Both the position numbers and the translations under genes were made by a program. From NCBI GenBank assembly GCA_020024055.1, contig JAHHUI010000049.1, positions 1 through 10,295 of the forward strand: a stretch of DNA of 10,295 nt, read 5' to 3'. The stretch comes from Spirochaetaceae bacterium. GTDB lineage: Bacteria; Spirochaetota; Spirochaetia; WRBN01. The notes beneath the pieces are model-generated. The model searched no databases and was not told the DNA's origin. It saw nothing but the letters and a program-made list of their open reading frames with translations. Positions 1 to 6,420 of this stretch are shown here, piece after piece (positions within the stretch are counted from its first letter, which is position 1; each line of letters begins with the position of its first letter).

Positions 1-1
1 G

Positions 2-757
2 GCGGAATATCTGTTTGATGATGATACAATGAGGACTCGTATTGACATCAGTGAATATCAGGAAAAGCATTCTGTTTCACGCCTGATCGGCTCGCCCCCC
101 GGCTATGTGGGCTTTGAAGAGGGCGGGCTGTTGACCGACAGCCTGCGCAAACATCCGCATTGCGTGCTGCTTTTGGACGAAATTGAAAAAGCGCATAAAG
201 ATATTTACAATATTCTGCTTTCGGCAATGGACTATGCCACGATCACCGACAGCCAGGGCCGGCGTGCTGATCTGCGTCATTGCATCATCATTATGACCAG
301 CAATGTGGGCGCCCAGCAAATGAATCGGCCGTCGATTGGATTTGATGATGCACCCAGGAATAAAGAGGCAATTTTTGACGAAATTGAGAAAGTCTTCACC
401 CCTGAATTCAGGAACAGACTGGATAAAATTATTGTCTTCAATCCCCTGAGTAAAGAAGCCATGAAGGCGATTGCCATGAAAGAATTGAAGATTGTGGAAG
501 ATCTCTTGGCCCTGCAGAATGTGAAGCTGACGTATAGCGAAGAGGCCCTGAATTATCTCTCTGAAAAAGGGTATGACAGGGTATTTGGTGCCCGGCCGCT
601 GGCCAGACTGATAGAAGATGAAGTGAAAGAGCCTTTGGTCAATCATTTACTCAAGGGCGATCTTTTAGGCAAGCGTGTGCATTTAATGCTGCGCAAGGGA
701 CAATTAACACATCAAGTGAAGAAGCTTCCCGATGGACTTCCCATATCTGCCTGCTGA
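2..757 (+). CDS. clpA: ATP-dependent Clp protease ATP-binding subunit ClpA, C-terminal part (5' end outside window)
   Basis: ClpA is the AAA+ unfoldase that feeds substrates into the ClpP protease in the cytoplasm; with the adaptor ClpS it handles N-degron substrates. The frame is open from base 2, so only most of the second AAA+ module is present and its Walker A lies upstream. Visible in order: pore loop GYVGFEEGG (about 101-127), Walker B VLLLDEIEKAH (about 164-196, catalytic Glu codon 179-181), sensor 1 IIIMTSN, the ClpP-docking tripeptide IGF (335-343), arginine-finger segment FTPEFRNRLD, and sensor 2 GARPLAR near 587. The stretch from EKGYDRVFGARP onward, followed by a short tail, fits ClpA better than ClpB, which lacks a ClpP-docking IGF/IGL loop; ClpC is the remaining alternative. 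The 3' end overlaps aat by 26 bp, and this neighbour supports the ClpA call. The stop is TGA. Confidence 0.93.
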   Translation, partial: AEYLFDDDTMRTRIDISEYQEKHSVSRLIGSPPGYVGFEEGGLLTDSLRKHPHCVLLLDEIEKAHKDIYNILLSAMDYATITDSQGRRADLRHCIIIMTSNVGAQQMNRPSIGFDDAPRNKEAIFDEIEKVFTPEFRNRLDKIIVFNPLSKEAMKAIAMKELKIVEDLLALQNVKLTYSEEALNYLSEKGYDRVFGARPLARLIEDEVKEPLVNHLLKGDLLGKRVHLMLRKGQLTHQVKKLPDGLPISAC

Positions 758-1436
758 GACTGACTTTGAATTTCCCCCCTGCATACCTGGCGAAAGCCTG
801 GTGACTGTGGGGGGCAATCTCTCGCCGGGCATGCTGCTCTCGGCCTATCGCAGAGGGATTTTTCCCTGGTATAATGATGACACACAGCCGATCATGTGGC
901 ATAGCCCCGATCCGCGCTTTGTGCTTTTCCCCAACCAATTACACCTTGGCAAAAAATTTCACTCTTTCATGAAAAAACAATCCTGGATTGTGCGCTTGGA
1001 TCATAATTTTTCCAAAATGATTGCCTGTTGTGCTGCCGTGCCCAGGGCGGGGCAAAATGGAACATGGATCACAAAAAACATGCAGCAGGCCTATATCAAA
1101 TTACATGAACTGGGCTTTGCACACAGCTGTGAAGTGTATGACGAGCAGGAAGAATTTATTGGGGGTTTTTACGGCATCAATCTGCGGAAAATTTTTTTTG
1201 GAGAATCTATGGTTTCTTTAAAATCACAAGTTTCCCGCTATGCTTTGGCAAAATTTATTCAGTATTTTTTACCCAAAGGCCTGCAAATGATTGACTGTCA
1301 GCAAGAAACAGAATATTTGGGCAGCATGGGGGCTCAAAGTATCTCGCGCGATGAATTTCTGGGCATACTTGCACAGCCGGATACAGAGAATGTATGGAGG
1401 GGAAATTGGGCCCATCGTTTTTCCGATTTTGCTTAA
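732..1436 (+). CDS. aat: Leucyl/phenylalanyl-tRNA--protein transferase
   Basis: Aat transfers Leu or Phe from aminoacyl-tRNA to proteins whose N-terminus is Lys or Arg, creating primary N-degrons read by ClpS and degraded by ClpAP in the cytoplasm. The 234-residue length matches the family. Diagnostic blocks are visible: FPP near residues 14-16, GGNLSPGMLLSAYRRGIFPW (27-46), WHSPDPR (56-62), GTWIT, ELGFAHSCEV, GGFYGI, FFGESM, and IDCQ (187-190), whose Asp188 corresponds to the catalytic Asp of the E. coli enzyme, then YLGSMGA. The ATG at 732 lies inside the end of clpA, so translation is probably coupled; only a weak GAAG precedes it. The conserved N-terminus begins almost at this Met, which supports the start. 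A run of eight T at 1192-1199 lies in the coding sequence, but the frame is intact. Confidence 0.96.
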   Translation: MDFPYLPAETDFEFPPCIPGESLVTVGGNLSPGMLLSAYRRGIFPWYNDDTQPIMWHSPDPRFVLFPNQLHLGKKFHSFMKKQSWIVRLDHNFSKMIACCAAVPRAGQNGTWITKNMQQAYIKLHELGFAHSCEVYDEQEEFIGGFYGINLRKIFFGESMVSLKSQVSRYALAKFIQYFLPKGLQMIDCQQETEYLGSMGAQSISRDEFLGILAQPDTENVWRGNWAHRFSDFA

Positions 1437-2455
1437 AATTTACCCTCATTATCTGTTTCTTTGCCGCTCTATCCTATCCCCTTTCTGCACAGGATGTCCT
1501 TTCTGCACAGATAAATAAATTGTCAAATATAGATACCAGTCAATATTCCAGAGATCAGCTGGTGAAACATCAATATATACAAAATCTTTTGGAGTCTATC
1601 CTTAAACATTACAATGAAGGCCAATATAAAAAAGCATTGCGCCTGATACGCGATGTATATCGCTCGACCAATGATCTGCCGAATAATGAAGAGATTTCCA
1701 ATTTGCTGCAGTCTATAGAGAATATTATTAAAATCAAGCAGTCTGAATCAGGAAAAAGAGGCAGCCAGTTGCATCAAAAACTGAATTGGGAAGCAGACGA
1801 AACCTCATCTAAAGATCAGGCCAGATACCTGTTTGCCCTGTGGATCACTCCTGATTTTAATATGTATCGCATAGATAAAGCAAAAGACATTTATCGTGCG
1901 GGGATCAGCACGAGTGTAGAATTTTTCCTGCCATATCTAGAACGCTCTATCGGGTTCAGCGGCAGCTTTGGCTCTGATTTTCTAGATTTTAATCTGGCAA
2001 AATTTTCTGATGACTATATCATCTACCGCTACAGTGCATTTTTCCAATACAGGCTGACATGGAGCCTGCCGGCGATTGATCAAACTGCGACATTAACTAT
2101 CCGTGCGGGGGTAAATGGACAATTTGTTCAGGAATTTAAACAAAAGTCTTCTCCCTCTTCATACACAGAAACCCAAATGATGCCCTACATTGGGGTGAGC
2201 ATACAAGATCCGCTTTTATACAGGATTTTTCAAAACAGTTTTAATCAGAATCTTATTTTTAACCCCACAATATCATTTGAATATCTGCCGAGGAAAAATG
2301 ACGTGCTTGCCTTTGGTGTGAGTATTGGCATTTATTATCGATTTGGCAATGTGTTGATTGGGCCGCAATACGCATTTCGCATGTATTACGACACCAACAA
2401 TGCAGTGATACAAAATAATTCACGTATATCTTTTGTTCTGAGCACACAAATCTAG
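1394..2455 (+). CDS. Predicted outer-membrane beta-barrel protein with signal peptide and N-terminal TPR-like helices
   Basis: I do not recognise the family. The 353-residue frame opens with a basic/hydrophobic segment (residues 11-32) ending in LSA|Q, a plausible signal peptidase I site; the Cys residues are not placed for a lipobox. Residues about 52-115 look helical, with one TPR-like unit around HYNEGQYKKALRLIRDVYR. From about 143 onward there are alternating, aromatic-rich strands to the C-terminus (for example SIGIYYRFGNVLIGPQYAFR and ISFVLSTQI), typical of an outer-membrane barrel. This placement is inferred. The ATG at 1394 has only a weak Shine-Dalgarno, whereas TTG at 1406 has GGAGG five bases upstream; either start keeps the signal peptide. 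The gene begins inside aat (43 or 31 bp overlap), so it is probably translated from the clpA-aat message. Its TAG lies in a CTAG shared with the convergent gene's stop. Confidence 0.8.
   Translation: MEGKLGPSFFRFCLKFTLIICFFAALSYPLSAQDVLSAQINKLSNIDTSQYSRDQLVKHQYIQNLLESILKHYNEGQYKKALRLIRDVYRSTNDLPNNEEISNLLQSIENIIKIKQSESGKRGSQLHQKLNWEADETSSKDQARYLFALWITPDFNMYRIDKAKDIYRAGISTSVEFFLPYLERSIGFSGSFGSDFLDFNLAKFSDDYIIYRYSAFFQYRLTWSLPAIDQTATLTIRAGVNGQFVQEFKQKSSPSSYTETQMMPYIGVSIQDPLLYRIFQNSFNQNLIFNPTISFEYLPRKNDVLAFGVSIGIYYRFGNVLIGPQYAFRMYYDTNNAVIQNNSRISFVLSTQI
1396..1400 (+). promoter_or_regulatory. Shine-Dalgarno GGAGG favouring a TTG start at 1406
   Basis: GGAGG lies five bases before TTG 1406 and overlaps the more obvious ATG at 1394. 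It suggests that the outer-membrane gene may start with TTG, shortening the protein by four residues (MEGK) without losing the signal peptide. N-terminal protein data would decide. Confidence 0.45.
1480..1510 (+). repeat. 13-bp direct repeat, 18-bp period, at the signal peptidase site
   Basis: CCTTTCTGCACAG occurs at 1480-1492 and again at 1498-1510. The 18-bp offset keeps the frame and encodes LSAQ twice (LSAQDVLSAQ) around the predicted signal peptide cleavage site of the barrel protein, offering two similar LSA|Q sites. It looks like a short in-frame tandem duplication. Chance is possible, but 13 identical bases at an exact multiple of three is notable. Confidence 0.6.
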
Positions 2456-3882
2456 GGCAAATATGTTGTTTCGGGGGCAAAAGCGCTTTCTCCGCGCAGC
2501 GGATCATCGCTGTAGGCCGTCAGACTGAAATAATACATTTTACCCACTTCCAAGCCTTCCAGATAATATTCTGTCACATTGCCCACATCAATGGGTGAAG
2601 TTTTACCCCCAGAAGTTCCAAAATAATTCTGGCTTTGTTCGCCAAAGTATAATCTGTAACCGGCCACATTGCCTGTATATAAAGGACTCCACTTAAGCAA
2701 AACACCATTTGCCTGGCGTTCAAAAACGATGCGCCCGGGTGTCGGCGGCGGCGGTACTGTATCTTGTGTGATCACCATATCACGAAGGATGGGGCTGGTT
2801 TGCGCGTTGATGCCGGCAAAAAAGTCAACACGGAACTGAACATAACGGTCACTGGGGCCCAGATAAACATCTTCGATGGTATAGTGCTGCCAGGGAATTC
2901 TTCCATATTGAAAATCTGCTTTGTAAGGAGCAAAACGTAAATATGTATTAAATGAAGAATTATTTTTATTTTCCCCCACCAGCTGAAAAGAACGGAATTT
3001 TTTTCCTTTCAGGTCATAAGCCTCGGTAATCAGCGTGCCTCTGTCGGCAAAGCGGCCATTGACAAATTCCTGCTGATAATAGGGTAAAATTCGAAAATCG
3101 TCTAAATATCCGGAAAAAGCGCCCAGGATAAGGTATTGCTGCTTGGCCTTGTGCCAATTCGGTTCATACATATCAGGGTTTTCACGCCCTGTGCTTGTGG
3201 CATAGGTCACGTCGCTCACTTTGTCATTGTCTAAGATTTCCAGCATGCCAAGATTATTCTGATAGCGCAAAGTGTGGCGATGCCAGCTGTTCTTCAGAAT
3301 GGGCTCACCTGTCAGCTGCAAATCGATCATATTTCCATAAATATCAGAAAAAATATTCTGGAAATACCAGACAATGCGGCCTTTTTCAAAGTCAGCCACC
3401 ACGCTTTGGATGACAGCGCCGCCTTCATGATCTACCATAGCGGAATATTCAAAGACACGCTCTCCGTCAGACATGCGCATGGGATATACCCAAAAATCGA
3501 TGGTAAAGCTTTGAGGCTCCTGGCGAAAAATAGAATTGATCAATGGCTCTAGAACAATAGAATTGTTGCCCTGAAAGCTGGCCGAACGATTGCCCGAACG
3601 CGCCTGAATCTGGCTTAACGTCAGCTGTCCGCGGGAAAGCTGATAATTAGGACCCCATTCGCCCACTTCTTCAAAAGGCATATTCATATTGAAGTTTTGG
3701 GGCTTGCGCACACCAATAGTGAGCAGCTGCACCCCGCCGGGCAGATCCCTGTATTGTAAATCAACCAATTTTACATCTTTGGGCCAGGTTCTTCCGTCTT
3801 TTGTCAAAGAAATAGTTCGACCGTCAGAGGCATTTAAAACCAAAGAAAATACGAAAATAAGAACAAAAAACAAGAATCTCAC
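2452..3882 (-). CDS. Exported LamG-like / fibronectin type III domain protein
   Basis: This 476-residue protein starts with a signal peptide (MRFLFFVLIF through about residue 18, cleavage near NAS). A concanavalin/LamG-like jelly-roll spans about 98-270, with SASFQGNNSIVLEP, SFTIDFWVYP and the family-typical closing segment LILGAFSGYLDDFRI. A second beta-rich module covers about 285-373 (SFNTYLRFAP ... YVQFRVDFF ... SPILRDMVI). A proline linker (VPPPPTP) leads into an FN3 domain at about 378-475 (VLLKWSP, VAGYRLYFG, YYLEGLEVGKMYYFSLTAYS). I infer a periplasmic or surface binding/adhesion protein; no catalytic motif is visible and the ligand is unknown. It is the last gene of a four-gene leftward run, 54 bp after the HD-GYP gene. 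The start is GTG at 3882; an in-frame TAA three codons upstream blocks extension, and no Shine-Dalgarno precedes it. TTG four codons in is the alternative. Confidence 0.82.
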   Translation of the reverse strand: MRFLFFVLIFVFSLVLNASDGRTISLTKDGRTWPKDVKLVDLQYRDLPGGVQLLTIGVRKPQNFNMNMPFEEVGEWGPNYQLSRGQLTLSQIQARSGNRSASFQGNNSIVLEPLINSIFRQEPQSFTIDFWVYPMRMSDGERVFEYSAMVDHEGGAVIQSVVADFEKGRIVWYFQNIFSDIYGNMIDLQLTGEPILKNSWHRHTLRYQNNLGMLEILDNDKVSDVTYATSTGRENPDMYEPNWHKAKQQYLILGAFSGYLDDFRILPYYQQEFVNGRFADRGTLITEAYDLKGKKFRSFQLVGENKNNSSFNTYLRFAPYKADFQYGRIPWQHYTIEDVYLGPSDRYVQFRVDFFAGINAQTSPILRDMVITQDTVPPPPTPGRIVFERQANGVLLKWSPLYTGNVAGYRLYFGEQSQNYFGTSGGKTSPIDVGNVTEYYLEGLEVGKMYYFSLTAYSDDPLRGESAFAPETTYLP

Positions 3883-3887
3883 AGGTA

Positions 3888-3893
3888 TTTATA
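3888..3893 (-). promoter_or_regulatory. Possible -10 element (TATAAA) just upstream of the GTG start
   Basis: On the minus strand TATAAA ends five bases before the GTG start of the LamG/FN3 gene, so a transcript initiated from it would begin at or next to the start codon (leaderless). No good -35 is seen 16-18 bp upstream, and the region is AT-rich, so this is weak. It does offer a reason for the absent Shine-Dalgarno. Confidence 0.25.
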
Positions 3894-3936
3894 TCGGCTG
3901 TTCTGAAGGAACATTAAATATTTAAGTAAGGCAGGC

Positions 3937-5097
3937 TTATTTCTTGGGCTTCAGCAAATCATCCACTTCGTCCTGATTTAAAACGGCTGCTACAAAGAAT
4001 TCTTTATTCAGCTGAATTGCCGGGGAATTGTCGCCAACCTTCATTCCGCTGGCACTAATAATAATGCGCACGATCGGATAGCGCACATTTTCAGGGTCAG
4101 ACTCGACCACACGGGCAATGGACTCATCTGAAAGGCGCACATAGCTGCCAATAGGGAATAAAGACAAAGCACTGACTAAGGAATTGACTAAATATTCATC
4201 ATACTTTCTGCGCATATCTTTCACCATATCCGCCAGGCTCATATGTTCATTTTTTGCCGGGCGATAGGGTCTGTCGCTGATTTGGGCGTGATAGGTGCAG
4301 GAAATGGCAATAATCTTGGCATATAAACAAATAGAGTCACCTGCAAGCGCCTGTAAATAGCCGCTGCCATCCAGGCGTTCATGATGCTGGAGAACACCCA
4401 ATAAAATATCTTGAGAGAGAGAAAAATCTTTTAAATTACGATAGCCGACAATCACATGGCTGGACAGCAATCGCCGCTCTTCCACCGTGATGGGGCCTTC
4501 TTTTTCATGCAAAGCAGGCGGCAAATGTAAAAGGCCAATTTCATGCAGGAAAGAAGCCATGCCCAGGTCAACCAGCTTGTGCGGCGGCAGCTTGATTGCC
4601 TCGCCCATGATGAGGCTGAGAATTGTGGTTTGTATGGCGTGATTCATAAAATAATCATCACATAAACCGCGATAAAGACTTAAACGAATGAAAAAACGTC
4701 TTTTTTCTCTTAATTCCTGAATCATACTGCGTATCAGTTCTACCAATTCCGTCACCGTCAGGCCGCGCTTATTGCCGTAAGATTCAAAAATCTCCTGTCC
4801 TTTTTTCACCAGCTGAACATAAACTTCCTTCATTCTCTGGCTTTCTAAATTTTCATCACCGGGCAAAGAAACGATTTTGTGTCCGGGGGCAATGGGCGTT
4901 CCCTGTAAAGCATCGCCGCTGCCATCAGTGTAAATATTCTTAATCTGCCAGTTTTTCAGCTGCTGCAACAAGGCTGCAGGAATGGGCACACGCGCAGGCA
5001 GAAGAGAAAACATATCATCATTAGTGAGAAAAAGATCGCCGTCTGTCATCTCATCAGCAGAAAAATGATCCGCTGCTATTTCCTTAAATTCTGCCAT
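3937..5097 (-). CDS. HD-GYP domain protein with substituted metal-site residues
   Basis: HD-GYP domains normally hydrolyse cyclic di-GMP using two or three metal ions. This 386-residue protein has an N-terminal domain (about 18-58, ending KNWQIKNIYTDG) similar to accessory domains I associate with spirochaete HD-GYP proteins. The HD-GYP core covers about 145-290 and is followed by a C-terminal extension (about 310-375: LFPIGSYVRL, ARVVESD). Visible core residues are His153 (NHAIQTT), His185-Glu186 (LHEIGLL, where HDIGK is usual), His214, His238-His239 (QHHERLDGSGYL, with Leu replacing the Pro of GYP), and SDRPYR. The Asp usually found in VYDAL is His270 (TYHAQ). Histidine ligands are kept but two acidic ligands and the GYP proline are altered, so it may be a weak or inactive enzyme acting as a c-di-GMP sensor. 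No signal peptide or membrane segment: cytoplasmic. A GGGAG lies 11 bases before the ATG, rather distant. It follows the 5151-5900 gene after 53 bp. Confidence 0.9.
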   Translation of the reverse strand: MAEFKEIAADHFSADEMTDGDLFLTNDDMFSLLPARVPIPAALLQQLKNWQIKNIYTDGSGDALQGTPIAPGHKIVSLPGDENLESQRMKEVYVQLVKKGQEIFESYGNKRGLTVTELVELIRSMIQELREKRRFFIRLSLYRGLCDDYFMNHAIQTTILSLIMGEAIKLPPHKLVDLGMASFLHEIGLLHLPPALHEKEGPITVEERRLLSSHVIVGYRNLKDFSLSQDILLGVLQHHERLDGSGYLQALAGDSICLYAKIIAISCTYHAQISDRPYRPAKNEHMSLADMVKDMRRKYDEYLVNSLVSALSLFPIGSYVRLSDESIARVVESDPENVRYPIVRIIISASGMKVGDNSPAIQLNKEFFVAAVLNQDEVDDLLKPKK

Positions 5098-5150
5098 TAA
5101 AAGTTACGCTCCCGCATATATTGTCGTACAATCCAGTTAAAAAACAAACC

Positions 5151-5900
5151 TTAGGGCAGGAAATATTGTTTTACTGTTTTCAGCTGAAACAATACACGGC
5201 TGTCCGCCCAGAATTTGCCGCTTTTTAAAAACACGCGCGGAGGTTGCTCTAAATAAGCAACTCCGGATAAGATTTGCGGTTTTGCATGCAGTCTTTTGCG
5301 CTGATGATTACGTATAGCTTCTTTCACACTTTGCTCAATGGCCTCTTTGCGCCCGGCAAAATTTTCCTGTATGCTGCCGCTGCCCATGCCCGTGGAAAAA
5401 AGCAAACTGGGGCTGCTGCGAAATGCCAAATGATTCATATCTTTAGATGTTAAATGATAGCGCACCTGCAGACGCAGCAGGCTGATACCCTTTTGATCTG
5501 AGGACAAAGGTTCCAGATTGGGATCGCCAACAGGAATCTGGGCAATAGGCTCCAGGCGAAACACTTCTTTCACATTACGCAGCTTATCACTGGGCTGATA
5601 GTGAAAACGCCAGCCATATAAAACTCCGCTGAATACATAGCGCGCTTCTTCCAATAAATTCGCCGCTGCTTCTATCATTTCCTTGTCTTTGGGGTTCATA
5701 GCCTGAAATTGCTCGCTGCTGACAGTGCCATAGCCGCCTTCAGACATTAAATAGCGATCTTGGGGAAAAAACAAAGTGCCGTCATACCAAAAAACACCCA
5801 CCAAGGCATCACGCCCATTTTCCAGCACCATATTTGCAAAGGAGGTCTGAAGAGACACAAAGAAAAAAGCTAAAACAAAAAATCTTTTTATTGTTTTCAT
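5151..5900 (-). CDS. Exported protein of unknown function
   Basis: I do not recognise this 249-residue protein. The N-terminus MKTIKRFFVLAFFFVSLQ is a clear signal peptide, with likely cleavage at SFA|N (residue 22), so the product is periplasmic or surface-exposed rather than a lipoprotein. The mature part mixes an acidic helix-rich stretch (about 64-90), strand-like segments (VFSGVLYGWRFHYQP, LLRLQVRYHL), a Gly/Ser-rich loop near 170-177, a basic helix (about 184-206) and a final beta-rich stretch ending KTVKQYFLP. There are no Cys residues and no catalytic motif. The ATG is well supported by GAGG five bases upstream. It begins only 7 bp after the TPR lipoprotein stop, so the two are almost certainly co-transcribed and may act together at the envelope, which is inference. 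Confidence 0.8.
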   Translation of the reverse strand: MKTIKRFFVLAFFFVSLQTSFANMVLENGRDALVGVFWYDGTLFFPQDRYLMSEGGYGTVSSEQFQAMNPKDKEMIEAAANLLEEARYVFSGVLYGWRFHYQPSDKLRNVKEVFRLEPIAQIPVGDPNLEPLSSDQKGISLLRLQVRYHLTSKDMNHLAFRSSPSLLFSTGMGSGSIQENFAGRKEAIEQSVKEAIRNHQRKRLHAKPQILSGVAYLEQPPRVFLKSGKFWADSRVLFQLKTVKQYFLP

Positions 5901-5907
5901 CTGTTCC

Positions 5908-6312
5908 TCAGTCCTTATTCACCAATTTGCTCGTTTTTTGGCCCAAATCCCTGGTCAAATAAGCCACTGCTGGCGAGATGCTTTGGGCGATGGCCGGGTT
6001 GTTCAGCTTTTCCATCACAGCAGTAAACATTTCCATAGCTTTCTTATATTTTTTCATTCGATAATACAATGACCCTTTTTCATACTGGGCAGATGCCACC
6101 TTATCGGGCTGATTGGAAAAATTATCGATAATAATATCATAATATTGTATTGCCAGTTTATATTTCCTTTGATTGCGTGCATCCTGAGCATAGCGAAAAT
6201 AGCGCTCGACCATCACCGAAGAATCGTACACAGGCTTCACGCTGCTGCATGAAAGAAAGAGGAGAAAAACTAAGAAAAAACTGTATTTCCACATCATTTT
6301 ATTTATCGGCAT
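5908..6312 (-). CDS. Small TPR-containing lipoprotein
   Basis: This is a 134-residue predicted lipoprotein. After MPINKMMWKYS comes a hydrophobic core and the sequence LLFLSCSS; Cys22 in a relaxed lipobox of the spirochaete type would be lipidated. Residues about 33-66 and 72-106 form two TPR-like helical pairs (AQDARNQRKYKLAIQYYDII and SAQYEKGSLYYRMKKYKKAM). TPRs mediate protein-protein contacts, so an envelope scaffold or assembly role is plausible; it is much shorter than BamD. The frame is open upstream to 6504, but those codons overlap the divergent comEC, lack a signal-peptide pattern and cross the promoter region, so I place the start at ATG 6312 with a modest GAGAAG upstream. It is the first gene of the leftward four-gene run. 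Confidence 0.85.
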   Translation of the reverse strand: MPINKMMWKYSFFLVFLLFLSCSSVKPVYDSSVMVERYFRYAQDARNQRKYKLAIQYYDIIIDNFSNQPDKVASAQYEKGSLYYRMKKYKKAMEMFTAVMEKLNNPAIAQSISPAVAYLTRDLGQKTSKLVNKD

Positions 6313-6342
6313 TTTCACTTCTCTTTTACTTTTGTGTGCAAT

Positions 6343-6372
6343 ATTATACTGCAAATTTCCCCCAAAACACAA
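6343..6372 (-). promoter_or_regulatory. Promoter for the leftward four-gene run
   Basis: On the minus strand a perfect TATAAT lies at 6348-6343. A partial -35 TTGTGT (6372-6367, 3 of 6 to TTGACA) sits 18 bp upstream. Initiation near 6336 would leave a leader of about 24 bases containing GAGAAG before ATG 6312. Support is positional and by motif only. Confidence 0.5.
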
Positions 6373-6380
6373 GCGGGCTC

Positions 6381-6410
6381 TGTCAAGAGAGCATTCTATT
6401 AGTGTATAAT
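6381..6410 (+). promoter_or_regulatory. Promoter -10 region for comEC-rsmA
   Basis: A perfect TATAAT at 6405-6410 lies ten bases before the comEC ATG, implying a leader of only a few bases. No convincing -35 is present at 16-18 bp. An inverted repeat GCTCT-6-AGAGC (6377-6392) lies over the expected -35 position and could bind a regulator, or be chance. The element is divergent to the leftward promoter about 60 bp away. Confidence 0.45.
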
Positions 6411-6420
6411 AACAACAAAG

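Noticed and set aside
77..646. A 189-codon open frame on the minus strand opposite clpA
   Set aside because: It lies wholly antisense to a strongly conserved AAA+ module, and its product (His/Gln/Phe-rich) has no recognisable features. It is a shadow of clpA codon usage.
5120..5132. Inverted repeat ATTGT-CGT-ACAAT upstream of the HD-GYP gene
   Set aside because: Five-base arms in AT-rich sequence arise easily by chance, and no promoter element frames it convincingly.
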